Shown in pieces: positions 8,368 to 16,295 of a stretch of 33,631 nucleotides of DNA; positions within the stretch are counted from its first letter, which is position 1; every line of letters starts with the position of its first letter. The stretch covers positions 1 through 33,631 of the forward strand of contig JANYJA010000210.1 of assembly GCA_025358575.1 (NCBI GenBank), read 5' to 3'. Below the pieces are notes generated by a model that worked only from the letters and a program-made list of their open reading frames with translations, searched no databases and was not told the origin of the DNA. The DNA comes from Terriglobia bacterium. GTDB lineage: Bacteria; Acidobacteriota; Terriglobia; Bryobacterales; Bryobacteraceae. Position numbers and translations under genes: made by a program.

Positions 8368-9341
8368 CCCTTGGCTTTCTTGAGCTCTTCGATCAGCGCC
8401 GGCACTACCTGAAACAAATCGCCGACAATTCCGTAGTCGGCAATCTCGAAGATCGGAGCCGCCGGGTCTTTGTTAATCGCAACCACAAATTTTGATCCCT
8501 TCATTCCAACGAGATGCTGAATCGCGCCAGAAATCCCGACAGCTAGATACATCTTTGGAGCAACTGTCTGACCCGAACTGCCGACCTGCCTCTCCATCGG
8601 CATCCAGCCGTTGTCGCAGATTGGCCGCGACGCCGCCATTTCCGCTCCTAAAACATCTGCCAGCTTCTGCACGATCGGAATATTCTCCGGCTCCTTGATG
8701 CCGCGGCCGACCGAAACAATGATCTCCGCTGTGCCAAGATCCAATGCGCGTGCGGATTCGCGAAACAACTCCAGCGGCTTTGTCCGGATCTGCGCCGCAC
8801 TTAATTCCGGCGTGAAGGTTTCAACCTTAGCAGTGCCGTCAACCATTTTATCCGCGCGATATGCGCCCGCCTGCAGCGACGCAAAATAGGGAGCATCGCC
8901 GACGAACTCGACATCCACATTAATCTTGCCTTGAAATAACTGCCTCACAAACGTCAGCTTGCCACCAGACGATTTGTGACCGACTGCATCGCTCACCAGC
9001 ACCCGATTCAGCGCTGTCGCCAGCTTGGGCGCAAAATCACGCACGCGATAGGTGTGGGGGAACACTACAAACGTTGGCTTCATAGCCGCAATTAAATGCT
9101 GCAACGCAATGCTGTACCCATCAGGCGTGAAATTGGCGAGAAGCTCATGCTCCACGCGATGCACCGTTTCCAACTTCTTTCCGGCGATTTCCCGCGCCAG
9201 CGCTTCAACGTTCCTGCCCACAACAGCCGCGTGCACCGGGATTCCGGCTTCTTCGCCAAACTGCTGCGCCGCTGCCAGCGTCTCGAACGACATCTTGTGA
9301 AACGCGCCGTCCTGCTGCTCCAAAACCGCCAGAATGCTCAT
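8364..9341 (-). CDS. etfA: Electron transfer flavoprotein alpha subunit
   Basis: EtfA carries the FAD of the electron transfer flavoprotein that collects electrons from acyl-CoA and other dehydrogenases and passes them toward quinone. The 325 residues match the usual length. The C-terminal FAD domain is plain: VSVGRGIKEPENI, then RQVGSSGQTVAPKMYLAVGI, SGAIQHLVGMKGSK and INKDPAAPIFEIADYGIVGD. The N-terminal domain is the Rossmann-like part that pairs with EtfB. Its ATG overlaps the etfB stop (shared ATGA at 9338-9341), so translation is probably coupled. No etf:quinone oxidoreductase gene lies in the window. Confidence 0.96.
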   Translation of the reverse strand: MSILAVLEQQDGAFHKMSFETLAAAQQFGEEAGIPVHAAVVGRNVEALAREIAGKKLETVHRVEHELLANFTPDGYSIALQHLIAAMKPTFVVFPHTYRVRDFAPKLATALNRVLVSDAVGHKSSGGKLTFVRQLFQGKINVDVEFVGDAPYFASLQAGAYRADKMVDGTAKVETFTPELSAAQIRTKPLELFRESARALDLGTAEIIVSVGRGIKEPENIPIVQKLADVLGAEMAASRPICDNGWMPMERQVGSSGQTVAPKMYLAVGISGAIQHLVGMKGSKFVVAINKDPAAPIFEIADYGIVGDLFQVVPALIEELKKAKG

Positions 9342-10111
9342 AGGACCCGCGCTTCGAACTTCAATTTCTCTACCAGCTTCGCCGCCGATTCCTTGGGCGG
9401 TCCATCGAAAATCTGCGATTTCTTGCTACGCTCCGGTATATAAATGTGTCCATTCTTCACCGACGCCGCCGACATGCCCCCCAAATCCGCCGCCGTGAGT
9501 CGTCTAATCTCTTTGGACTTCGCCTTTTTAATACCCATTAACGTCGCATAGCGAAGTTTGTTGCTTCCCGATTGCATCGTCAACAGCGCCGGAAGCGGCA
9601 TCTCCACATGCTGGAACCAGCCGCCCTCCAACTCTCGTTTCACGCGCACTGAAGTGCCTGTTACTTGTACCTCCATGATGATCGTGGCATGCGGCAGACC
9701 CAGCAACTCGGCTAGAATCACGCCGGTCTGCCCGTACCCCAAATCGTCCGACTGCAGCCCCGTCAATACCAGATCCGGTTTCTCCGCCTCCAGCGCTTTC
9801 GCCATTAGCCGCGCCACTCCCAGTGCATCGGTCGCGGCGAAATTTTCTTCTTCAATGTGCAGCGCCCGGTCCGCGCCCTTTGCTAGCGCCTCACGAATCG
9901 TCTGTGACGCCCTTGCGGGGCCCGCGCACAGCACGACTACCTCGCCGCCACCGGATTTTTCTTTCAACTGCAAACCCGCTTCGAGCGCGTAGGCATCCGG
10001 CTCGTTGATCTCGTACGAGAGATCGCCGTCCTGAATCCATGAGCCATCCGAATTCACCCGAAGCAGCGAATCTCGCGCTGGCACTTGCTTGACCGCCACC
10101 ACAATTTTCAT
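9338..10111 (-). CDS. etfB: Electron transfer flavoprotein beta subunit
   Basis: The 257-residue product begins MKIVVAVKQVP and contains the EtfB hallmarks INEPDAYALEAGLQL, the signature GLQSDDLGYGQTGVILAELLGLPHA and the ELEGGWFQHVEMPLPALLTMQSG strand region. EtfB forms the heterodimer with EtfA and holds AMP as a structural cofactor in the classical type. The gene follows fabF with seven intervening bases and overlaps etfA by four, which puts fatty-acid synthesis and Etf genes in one probable operon. Confidence 0.96.
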   Translation of the reverse strand: MKIVVAVKQVPARDSLLRVNSDGSWIQDGDLSYEINEPDAYALEAGLQLKEKSGGGEVVVLCAGPARASQTIREALAKGADRALHIEEENFAATDALGVARLMAKALEAEKPDLVLTGLQSDDLGYGQTGVILAELLGLPHATIIMEVQVTGTSVRVKRELEGGWFQHVEMPLPALLTMQSGSNKLRYATLMGIKKAKSKEIRRLTAADLGGMSAASVKNGHIYIPERSKKSQIFDGPPKESAAKLVEKLKFEARVL

Positions 10112-10118
10112 ATGAATC

Positions 10119-11348
10119 TTACGCTACGTAACGCTGGAAAACGAGCGCGCCGTTGGTGCCGCCGAAACCAAATGAATTCGAAAGCGCGTGCTCAATTTTC
10201 ATGGAGCGTGCATGTCCCGGCACATAATCCAAATCGCAATCTGGATCTGGGTATTCCAAATTCATGGTTGGCGGCGCGATCTGGTCTCGTATGGCGAGCA
10301 CCGTAATTCCAGCTTCGAGCCCGCCTGCGCCCCCCAGCAGATGCCCCGTCATCGACTTAGTCGAACTCACCGCGACCTTATAAGCGTAATCGCCGAAAAC
10401 CCGCTTCAGCGCAACTGTCTCGATTTTGTCTCCAAGCGGCGTCGAGGTGCCATGAGCGTTCACATAGTCGATCTGGTCGGGATTCAGCTTGGCGTCGCGA
10501 AGAGCATTCCGCATCACGCGAAACGCACCGTCGCCATTTTCCGGAGGCGAGGTCATATGAAACGCGTCACCGCTCATCCCATAGCCTACGATTTCCGCCA
10601 GAATCGGCGCGCCTCGGCGCTTCGCCATCTCCAATTCTTCCAACACCAGGATGCCGGCACCCTCTCCCACCACAAAACCTTCACGATCCTTGTCGAAAGG
10701 CCGCGATGCGTGCTCAGGGTCGTCATTGCGGGTAGAAAGAGCTCGCATTGCGGCGAAGCCCCCGATGCCCATCGGCGAAATACAAGCTTCCGTGCCGCCG
10801 CAAATCATAACATCCGCGTCGCCCCGTTGAATAATTTTGAAAGAATCGCCGATCGAATGGGCGCTGGTGGTGCAGGCCGTCGCAGTCGCTGAATTTGGAC
10901 CCTTTGCGCCGGTCCGGATAGAAACATATCCCGACGCTAAGTTAACGATCGTCGCCGGTATGAAGAAGGGCGAAATGCGCCGCGGACCGTGCTCCAGCAG
11001 GTTGCGATGTTCGCGCTCTATCACGTCGAAACCGCCAATTCCACTGCCGATGTAAACCCCGACAAGTTCTTCATTCTCGGGCGTCACCTTCAATTGCGAC
11101 CCCGACAGAGCACATTCAGCAGCCGCAATGGCGAGCTGAATGAACCGTCCCATTTTCTTAATTTCTTTTTTGTCTATGAACTTTTGCGGATCGAAATGTT
11201 TGATCTCGCCAGCTATCCGGCAAGCAAATTCAGTTGCATCAAAAGAGGTGATTTTGGAAATTCCGCTCTTGCCCTCGAGGAGCGACTTCCAGGTCTCCTC
11301 GGTATCCATTCCCACGGCCGTCACCAAGCCGACCCCGGTTACTACCAC
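10119..11348 (-). CDS. fabF: Beta-ketoacyl-ACP synthase II; true start probably ATA at 11360
   Basis: FabF condenses malonyl-ACP with growing acyl-ACP in fatty acid elongation. The Cys-His-His triad is complete, numbered from the GTG at 11348: C159 in [11 protein letters not shown]299 in [11 protein letters not shown] and H336 in [10 protein letters not shown]. The start is odd. The first standard codon is GTG at 11348, but a strong AGGAGGT lies 19 bases before it, too far away. Reading in frame further upstream gives ATA TCG CGC AGA GTG GTA, and the ATA at 11358-11360 is exactly seven bases after the AGGAGGT and would give (M)[10 protein letters not shown], the usual FabF N-terminus. So either an AUA start is used or an ATG has been misread. 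Downstream it is seven bases from etfB. Confidence 0.96.
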   Translation of the reverse strand: MVVTGVGLVTAVGMDTEETWKSLLEGKSGISKITSFDATEFACRIAGEIKHFDPQKFIDKKEIKKMGRFIQLAIAAAECALSGSQLKVTPENEELVGVYIGSGIGGFDVIEREHRNLLEHGPRRISPFFIPATIVNLASGYVSIRTGAKGPNSATATACTTSAHSIGDSFKIIQRGDADVMICGGTEACISPMGIGGFAAMRALSTRNDDPEHASRPFDKDREGFVVGEGAGILVLEELEMAKRRGAPILAEIVGYGMSGDAFHMTSPPENGDGAFRVMRNALRDAKLNPDQIDYVNAHGTSTPLGDKIETVALKRVFGDYAYKVAVSSTKSMTGHLLGGAGGLEAGITVLAIRDQIAPPTMNLEYPDPDCDLDYVPGHARSMKIEHALSNSFGFGGTNGALVFQRYVA

Positions 11349-11367
11349 TCTGCGCGATATACGCCTT

Positions 11368-11374
11368 ACCTCCT
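11368..11374 (-). promoter_or_regulatory. Strong Shine-Dalgarno site of fabF, placing the start at ATA
   Basis: AGGAGGT on the minus strand, between acpP and fabF. It is correctly spaced (seven bases) for the non-standard codon ATA at 11358-11360 and badly spaced (19 bases) for the first standard codon, GTG at 11348. Confidence 0.75.
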
Positions 11375-11390
11375 GTGCCGTGCACGATCG

Positions 11391-11633
11391 CTATTTTTTC
11401 GCGGATTTCGCTTCGATATAATCGACAGCATCCTTCACGGTGCCAATCTTTTCGGCATCTTCGTCCGGAATTTCCAGGCCGAAAGCCTCCTCAAAAGCCA
11501 TCACAAGCTCAACGATATCAAGCGAATCGGCCCCCAGATCGTCAACGAACGAGGCGCTGTTGTCCACCTGGCTTTCGTCCACGCCGAGCTGTTCGACGAT
11601 GATCTGTTTTACCTTCTGTTCTACTGCTTCCAT
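11391..11633 (-). CDS. acpP: Acyl carrier protein
   Basis: The 80-residue acidic four-helix protein carries the phosphopantetheine attachment serine S37 in [16 protein letters not shown]. It shuttles acyl intermediates between FabH, FabF and the reductases and dehydratases. An AGGAGG ribosome binding site precedes the ATG. It lies immediately upstream of fabF, a classical pairing. fabD and fabG, often adjacent elsewhere, are not in the window; instead a GNAT gene and a glycosyltransferase separate acpP from fabH. Confidence 0.97.
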   Translation of the reverse strand: MEAVEQKVKQIIVEQLGVDESQVDNSASFVDDLGADSLDIVELVMAFEEAFGLEIPDEDAEKIGTVKDAVDYIEAKSAKK

Positions 11634-11701
11634 GCTTCCTCCAGGTACATTTTAGATGTCAGTATGCAAACTCCCGATTCTAACGTAGTTTTGCAGCGGC
11701 C

Positions 11702-12691
11702 TCAAAACCCTTCCCACACGCACGCTGGAAACTGACGGATCGAACGAAATCCGGCATGTTCATAAAGCCGAATTGCATCTCCATTTGCCGAGGTCACCGT
11801 GAGGCTTGCGTGGCGGCATCCGTGCTCGCGCAATCCTCGTAGCGAACTGCGCAAAAGTTCGTAGCCTACCTTCAGGCCTCGCACATCGGGGTTCACGCAG
11901 ATTTGGGTGATGTGGCCGCAATCCGGCTCCACTAAGCTCGTGAGCGCGATTCCACAGAGGTAACCCGTCGCCATGTCGTAGGCGGCAGCGGAGGCACCCT
12001 TGAAGAAGGTGCCACACCCCGGATATTGGACAATGTTGTATAAGAACTTTCGGGCTCCCGCCACCGAACGGTATTGGTCGTTAATCTGGCTGTCGATATG
12101 GTCGCGGTAAGCGGAAGCGATCACGTGCGCAGCCGCCTCCTGATGATGGTCGGCCCAGCGCTCAATTAAGAAACGGCTATGTGGGTGCGGTGGTAATTCT
12201 TCCGTACCGTCAAGATTTGCCACCATGAACTCACGCCGGAATACCTGCATATGCCGTTCGGCCCGTGAGGCGCGCGGGGCCACCGCGTTCGCTATCTGCC
12301 CGATCATCATGAGTTGGCTCTCAATGCGCCGCACCTGAGATGTCGCTATCAAACCTCCTACCACGCCTCCAAGAAGAAGCTTTACGTTCTCGGCAGTTTG
12401 AAATCCCTCCCGCAGGTAAAGATCGCCGATTAAGCCCTTGTGATCTTCGAAAACAAAATAGGAATAGCCGGCCACCGCCCCTCGAACCATTAAAGCCGAC
12501 CCATTCAAGGCGCGAAGTTGAATGAATTTGCGCACCAGGTCGGCCGAACGCTCAAAGTCCCAGCTCAATTGCTCGCGCCAGACCCGTGCTTCCTCCGTTA
12601 GAAGTGGATGAAGATCGTCCGCCGTAAGCCGGCGCAGATCCCATAACTCGGGAAGCGGCGCACAGGGCACCGGTTCGATCAAGGCCGCCAT
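11702..12691 (-). CDS. GNAT family acetyltransferase with a long N-terminal region
   Basis: The 329-residue product has a clear GNAT acetyl-CoA site near its C-terminus: the beta-strand ITQICVNPDVRG followed by the pyrophosphate loop RGLKVGYELLRSSL, then ASLTVTSANGDAIRLYEHAGF. The N-terminal half (DLHPLLTEEARVWREQLSWDF, AVAGYSYFVFEDHKGLIGDLYL) looks like a second, degenerate GNAT-type fold, so this may be a tandem-GNAT protein. The substrate is unknown. It sits between a GT9 glycosyltransferase (36 bases upstream) and acpP (68 bases downstream), suggesting it acts on a lipid, an acyl-ACP product or an envelope glycan, but that is only context. Confidence 0.83.
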   Translation of the reverse strand: MAALIEPVPCAPLPELWDLRRLTADDLHPLLTEEARVWREQLSWDFERSADLVRKFIQLRALNGSALMVRGAVAGYSYFVFEDHKGLIGDLYLREGFQTAENVKLLLGGVVGGLIATSQVRRIESQLMMIGQIANAVAPRASRAERHMQVFRREFMVANLDGTEELPPHPHSRFLIERWADHHQEAAAHVIASAYRDHIDSQINDQYRSVAGARKFLYNIVQYPGCGTFFKGASAAAYDMATGYLCGIALTSLVEPDCGHITQICVNPDVRGLKVGYELLRSSLRGLREHGCRHASLTVTSANGDAIRLYEHAGFRSIRQFPACVWEGF

Positions 12692-12727
12692 GCTCTGGTT
12701 GTAACATATCGACCCTGTGGGGAACTC

Positions 12728-13465
12728 TCATCCCAGCCATGCGATCCTCACATTGCGGCCTCGCGGCGCCCAAACCAGGGGATCGGTATTCCTGAAGATT
12801 GCGATCACCGGAATACCCGTCGCGGCTGCCAAATGCGATATACCGGAATCGTTCCCAACATACAGCCTCGCCCCCGCCAGCCACCCGCCCAATTCATCTA
12901 GCGATTTGAACCGCAAGCACTCATCGAGTTGCTCCTCGGGCCCGCAGCACCAACGCACTAACATGTATCGCGAGATTCGGCGAGCAAGCTCGCGGAAATT
13001 CTGTATGGGCCAGTTTTTGCGCGGATTGCCGGAAAATGGGTGAATCGCGGCGTAATTGCCCGACTCGCTGTCGTACTGCAGGCGCGGTATCGCCCCCGGA
13101 CTGAGTCCCACTTGCGCGGCGAAAAAGTCCACCGCGTGCACCGCTCCATTCGCGGGAGGAACAGCCTCATGGAATTGGAACGGAAGCTGCGCCACCTCGG
13201 CGCGGAAATCGGGTCTATTCGTGCCGTACCAGGAAACAATCGAATCGAACTGCTGAAGGCGGCTAATTACGTCGTACGCGTTCGCCACGCCAACGCGGTC
13301 CAAGCCCGCGGAAGTAATGGATTGCGCCCGGTTCGCAAACCTGGCAAGCGGCACATTTTGCGCCGCCGTCCAGACCTCCGTATAATCACCCTTCAGATGC
13401 TCCAGCGCTGGCAGCGACACGATGAAATCGCCCACGCCGCCGGGGCGGATCAACAAACGTCTCAC
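12728..13465 (-). CDS. Glycosyltransferase family 9 (heptosyltransferase-like), short
   Basis: Translation starts at GTG 13465, seven bases after the fabH stop. The protein opens MRRLLIRPGGVGDFIVSLPAL, the GT9 N-terminal acceptor-domain signature, and ends with the nucleotide-sugar site YVGNDSGISHLAAATGIPVIAIF. A central AAIHPFSGNPRKNWPIQNF segment matches the family linker strand. At 245 residues it is about 100 shorter than typical LPS heptosyltransferases, the reduction being mainly in the middle, so it could be a compact variant with a different acceptor. Its place between fabH and acpP is unusual and hints at co-regulation of fatty acid and envelope glycan synthesis. Confidence 0.83.
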   Translation of the reverse strand: MRRLLIRPGGVGDFIVSLPALEHLKGDYTEVWTAAQNVPLARFANRAQSITSAGLDRVGVANAYDVISRLQQFDSIVSWYGTNRPDFRAEVAQLPFQFHEAVPPANGAVHAVDFFAAQVGLSPGAIPRLQYDSESGNYAAIHPFSGNPRKNWPIQNFRELARRISRYMLVRWCCGPEEQLDECLRFKSLDELGGWLAGARLYVGNDSGISHLAAATGIPVIAIFRNTDPLVWAPRGRNVRIAWLG

Positions 13466-13472
13466 GGCGTCG

Positions 13473-14474
13473 TTAGTAGGCCCAACGCCACAAGCTAGCG
13501 CCCGCCGTATAACCCGCTCCCACGGCTGCGTAGATGATTAGGTCTCCCTTCTTAAGGCGACCCTCCTCCAATGCCGTGCCGGTCGCAAGCGGGATGGTCC
13601 CCGCGGTCGTGTTTCCGTAGCGTTCGATGTTGATCACCACTTTCCCGGCCGGCAGCCCCAGGCGCTCTGCCGTCGCGTCGATGATTCGGCGGTTCGCCTG
13701 GTGCGGAATCAAGAGTGCCAGGTCGTCAATTGTGAGTCCGTTGCGCCGCAGCAGTCCATCGCACATGTCGAACATCTTCCGAACCGCATACTTGAAAACC
13801 TGCTGCCCTTCCTGGTGCACGTAATGCATCCGGCCTTCCACGGTCGCGATGCTGGCGGGCACACGGCTTCCGCCTGCGGGCATCTTGAGAAATTCGGCGC
13901 CGCTGCCGTCGATCTGCCCCACGAAATCCACGAAGCCGAGTCCTTCTTCCCCATCCTCCGCCGGTTCAATCAGCATCGCTCCGGCGCCATCGCCAAAGAG
14001 TATGCAGGTTGACCGATCGGTGTAGTCGATAATCCGGCTCATGGTATCCGCGCCGATCACGAGCACGTTCTTGTGATGGCCCGACGCGACCAGAGCGGCG
14101 CCTGTATTTAGACCATACAGAAAACCCGAGCATGCGGCTATCAAATCGAACCCCCACGCGCGCGAGGCTCCTAGCCGCTCCTGAACCAGGCAGGCCGTCG
14201 CTGGAAAAAGCATGTCCGGCGTGACTGTACAGACCAAAATGGCATCTACGTCCGCAGCGTCCATTCCCCTCTGCGCCAGGGCGGCGCGAGCCGCTTCAAA
14301 CGCCAGGTCTGACGTTGCCATCTCCGGGGGGGCGATGTGGCGTTCGGCGATTCCAGTGCGCTCCAAGATCCAGTCGTTATTGGTCTTAACCATTTTTTCA
14401 AGATCGAAGTTGGTCAGAACTCCGGGCGGGGTGTAGCAGCCTAGAGCTGTAATTTTGGGTTGGCGAAGTGGCAT
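13473..14474 (-). CDS. fabH: Beta-ketoacyl-ACP synthase III
   Basis: FabH starts fatty acid synthesis by condensing acetyl-CoA (or a branched starter) with malonyl-ACP. The catalytic triad is present: C115 in IAACSGFLYGL, H258 in LIPHQANRR and N288 in ERYGNTTAGTIPLA. At 333 residues the length is normal. The opening KITALGCYTPPGVLTN and NNDWILERTGI are family typical. An in-frame stop just upstream rules out a longer start than the ATG at 14474. It is the first gene of the minus-strand run fabH, GT9, GNAT, acpP, fabF, etfB, etfA, and is divergent from the peptidase-like gene with 29 bases between starts. Confidence 0.96.
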   Translation of the reverse strand: MPLRQPKITALGCYTPPGVLTNFDLEKMVKTNNDWILERTGIAERHIAPPEMATSDLAFEAARAALAQRGMDAADVDAILVCTVTPDMLFPATACLVQERLGASRAWGFDLIAACSGFLYGLNTGAALVASGHHKNVLVIGADTMSRIIDYTDRSTCILFGDGAGAMLIEPAEDGEEGLGFVDFVGQIDGSGAEFLKMPAGGSRVPASIATVEGRMHYVHQEGQQVFKYAVRKMFDMCDGLLRRNGLTIDDLALLIPHQANRRIIDATAERLGLPAGKVVINIERYGNTTAGTIPLATGTALEEGRLKKGDLIIYAAVGAGYTAGASLWRWAY

Positions 14475-14503
14475 GAGTTAACGGAAAGCGTACTCACCTT
14501 GAT

Positions 14504-15247
14504 ATGTTAAATTCGAGGGAAATGCAATACCGCAGCTCCGAGATTCAGAGCGGACTCTTGTTCGAAAGCCCTTCCGAAATCTATGCCCGGATATTTCAGG
14601 AACTGAAGCCGCGCACCGCCGTGCCGCCGATTCAGGTTTGTTTCCGGCGGTTCGCTAACGCCAACAGCTTTATTCGGTTGGCCCAAGGCGGCATCGAAGT
14701 GCGCATCACGGATCTTTTAGAGGGCGCGCCCGCACCCATCGGCGAGGCACTCGCCTACATCCTGCTCGGAAAGCTATTGCGTCGAGAAATCGCGGGCAAA
14801 TATGCTCACCGCTACCGCCTGTATTTAAACCGCCGAGATATGCGTGGAAAGATGCAGTTGATCCGGCAGATTCGCGGACGCAAATTCATGTCCGGGCCCA
14901 TCGGAAAATATCACAATCTAGACGATTTATTCGAAACACTTAATCGGGAATATTTCAGCGGATTGATGGGCCGGCCGCTTCTGGGTTGGAGTCGGCGGTT
15001 GTCGCGCACAATGCTGGGTCACTTCGACCCCTCTCACAATGCCATTATTATTAGCAGGATCTTCGATGATGAGCGGATTCCGAAAGTCGCCCTAGAATAC
15101 GTGATGTTCCACGAAATGCTGCACTTATGCCATCCCGTGGAGCACGCGGGCTCTCGAAGATGCGTGCATACTAAGCAATTTAAGGAAGCCGAACAAAAAT
15201 ATCCTCACCTTCGCGAAGCCAAGGAAATCCTCAAGAGAAATCTGTAA
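14504..15247 (+). CDS. SprT/M48-like zinc metalloprotease-fold protein
   Basis: The 247-residue protein has a single zincin motif HEMLH (H203, E204, H207) within VMFHEMLHLCHPV. A later histidine, H222 in VHTKQFKEAEQ, is in the place expected for the third ligand in SprT/YgjP-type proteins (HExxH followed by HxxxF). The middle DLFETLNREYFSGLMGRPLLGW matches the SprT-like region before the motif. There is no signal peptide, so it is likely cytosolic. SprT-like proteins include DNA-protein crosslink proteases, but many bacterial members are uncharacterised. An inner ATG at 14522 preceded closely by GAGGG is a possible alternative start. Confidence 0.75.
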   Translation: MLNSREMQYRSSEIQSGLLFESPSEIYARIFQELKPRTAVPPIQVCFRRFANANSFIRLAQGGIEVRITDLLEGAPAPIGEALAYILLGKLLRREIAGKYAHRYRLYLNRRDMRGKMQLIRQIRGRKFMSGPIGKYHNLDDLFETLNREYFSGLMGRPLLGWSRRLSRTMLGHFDPSHNAIIISRIFDDERIPKVALEYVMFHEMLHLCHPVEHAGSRRCVHTKQFKEAEQKYPHLREAKEILKRNL

Positions 15248-15252
15248 AGCGA

Positions 15253-15780
15253 TTATACGGTAGCGGCGAATTGTCGGGGTGCCAAAACCTGCAATTGGCG
15301 GCGCATGGAATCAAGGGCTTCGACCAGCCCGTTGATTTGCACGGTTCCGACACCAAATGAATGCACGGCGAGCTGGAATTCCACTCGCATCAGAGTCTTG
15401 GTAAACAATACTTTGTTCTCAAAAAGAACCTTCGCTAAATCCGGACGATCCACGGCGGAATCCAGCATCACCTTCTTTAGTGTGAACGTGAGGCGTGAGT
15501 AATCCATCCGCAAGCTTCTTAAATACGCACGAAAAATTTTTCGGCGTTCATTTCTCAGTTGCGAAACCATCTTAGGCGCAATTCGCTGAGCGGCGATAAA
15601 TTCGAAGTCGGATTCATCCAAGAGTCTTTCCATTGGACGATAACGGATCACCAAATCTTCGCCAGGAGGAATCCCAGACTCTTGCTGTGAGCCTGTCGAG
15701 AAGACCCGAAGGAGGGCGAGACCCAAACCTAGTGAGACAGCTAACAGAACAAAAGTTAAACACAGCAAAGTTGGAATCAT
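15253..15780 (-). CDS. Membrane-anchored protein of unknown function
   Basis: I do not recognise this 175-residue protein. It has one N-terminal hydrophobic helix (about residues 4-25, TLLCLTFVLLAVSLGLGLAL) and a soluble, mainly helical remainder rich in Arg and Leu (KMVSQLRNERRKIFRAYLRSL). Repeated basic-hydrophobic patterns and absence of cysteines suggest a helical bundle attached to the inner membrane. The stop is six bases from the stop of the converging zinc-protease-like gene. An 8-bp perfect inverted repeat overlaps its ribosome binding site (GGAGAG), pointing to regulated expression. Confidence 0.7.
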   Translation of the reverse strand: MIPTLLCLTFVLLAVSLGLGLALLRVFSTGSQQESGIPPGEDLVIRYRPMERLLDESDFEFIAAQRIAPKMVSQLRNERRKIFRAYLRSLRMDYSRLTFTLKKVMLDSAVDRPDLAKVLFENKVLFTKTLMRVEFQLAVHSFGVGTVQINGLVEALDSMRRQLQVLAPRQFAATV

Positions 15781-15786
15781 CTGTTT

Positions 15787-15818
15787 TTACTCTCCGAATA
15801 TCGACTAACTGAGAGTAA
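15787..15818 (-). promoter_or_regulatory. Hairpin or operator covering a ribosome binding site
   Basis: TTACTCTC (15787-15794) and GAGAGTAA (15811-15818) form a perfect 8-bp inverted repeat with a 16-base loop. On the minus strand the promoter-distal arm includes the GGAGAG Shine-Dalgarno of the membrane-anchored unknown whose ATG is at 15780. A folded leader would hide that site; alternatively it is a protein-binding operator. Confidence 0.45.
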
Positions 15819-16117
15819 CGCAAATATTCGTGGAGTTGCAACAGAAATCGTACTCATTCCTGCGAGTTTCTCCCGAGTTTCACCCTTATAAAGCAGTAGG
15901 TCGTTCCGTGCGGCGCGCCCACGAGTATAAAATTACGCCAGATCTTCGTGGGCGTTGGGCGTAAAAAATCGGCATGTTTGCCCCATCGGACGGATTAAGC
16001 GGGCAAAATGGCCAATGGGGTCATGTAAATTCGAATCGGTTTCGCGAGGCCGACCCAATCAGCGCCAATCGCCAAAACGGGGCCAATTCGAAACTGAAAA
16101 ACTTTCAACCCGTCCGA
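15819..16117. other. Non-coding stretch with several inverted repeats
   Basis: No convincing gene was found on either strand. Structure seen: a 9-bp perfect inverted repeat (CGCCCACGA 15916-15924 with TCGTGGGCG 15946-15954), a 7-bp repeat (TTTGCCC 15977-15983 with GGGCAAA 16001-16007) and an overlapping 6-bp repeat (CCCCAT 15981-15986 with ATGGGG 16015-16020) that cannot form at the same time as the 7-bp one. Read on the minus strand the 7-bp hairpin is followed after eight bases by six Ts, like a weak terminator for the micropeptide gene upstream. Confidence 0.5.
15963..16007 (-). terminator. Possible intrinsic terminator of the micropeptide gene
   Basis: On the minus strand a 7-bp stem (arms at 16001-16007 and 15977-15983) with a 17-base loop is followed by a run of six Ts at 15963-15968. 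The T-run starts eight bases after the stem and the loop is long, so this is a weak candidate. Confidence 0.3.
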
Positions 16118-16246
16118 TTAATAGGGGCAGGGAGGGTTATTGGGAGTTCCGCAAGTCGGCATCGGTGGGATGGCCTCCGAGACCGTTGGGGCGACGAATA
16201 AGGCCGCGATTGCGAATAGGGTGACCAGAGCGACTTTCCGAATCAT
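16118..16246 (-). CDS. Secreted micropeptide (42 residues) with two-cysteine, proline-rich tail
   Basis: The minus strand from ATG 16246 to TAA at 16118 encodes 42 residues: a textbook signal peptide (MIRKVALVTLFAIAALFVAP then TVSEA, with the cleavage pattern S-E-A) followed by a 17-residue mature part, IPPMPTCGTPNNPPCPY. The mature part has two cysteines seven residues apart and six prolines. AAGGA lies nine bases before the start. Both the signal peptide and ribosome binding site argue for a real gene despite the length. Function unknown: a disulfide-closed loop, a signalling peptide or a cell-surface peptide are all possible. It is divergent from the unknown gene at 16408, with repeated AGAAC/GTTCT motifs between them. 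Confidence 0.6.
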   Translation of the reverse strand: MIRKVALVTLFAIAALFVAPTVSEAIPPMPTCGTPNNPPCPY

Positions 16247-16295
16247 GATGTTGGTTCCTTCTTGGTTAGGGATTTAACTACATTCAAAAGTCTAA

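Noticed and set aside
10188-10892. 234-residue plus-strand frame opposite fabF
   Set aside because: No motifs; fabF triad is intact on the other strand.
15985-16118. Distant 9-bp inverted repeat ATCGGACGG / CCGTCCGAT
   Set aside because: Arms are more than 110 bases apart and one touches the micropeptide stop; could be chance.
15955-16224. 89-residue plus-strand frame in the non-coding stretch
   Set aside because: Arg/Pro-rich, no ribosome binding site, and overlaps the better supported micropeptide gene on the minus strand.
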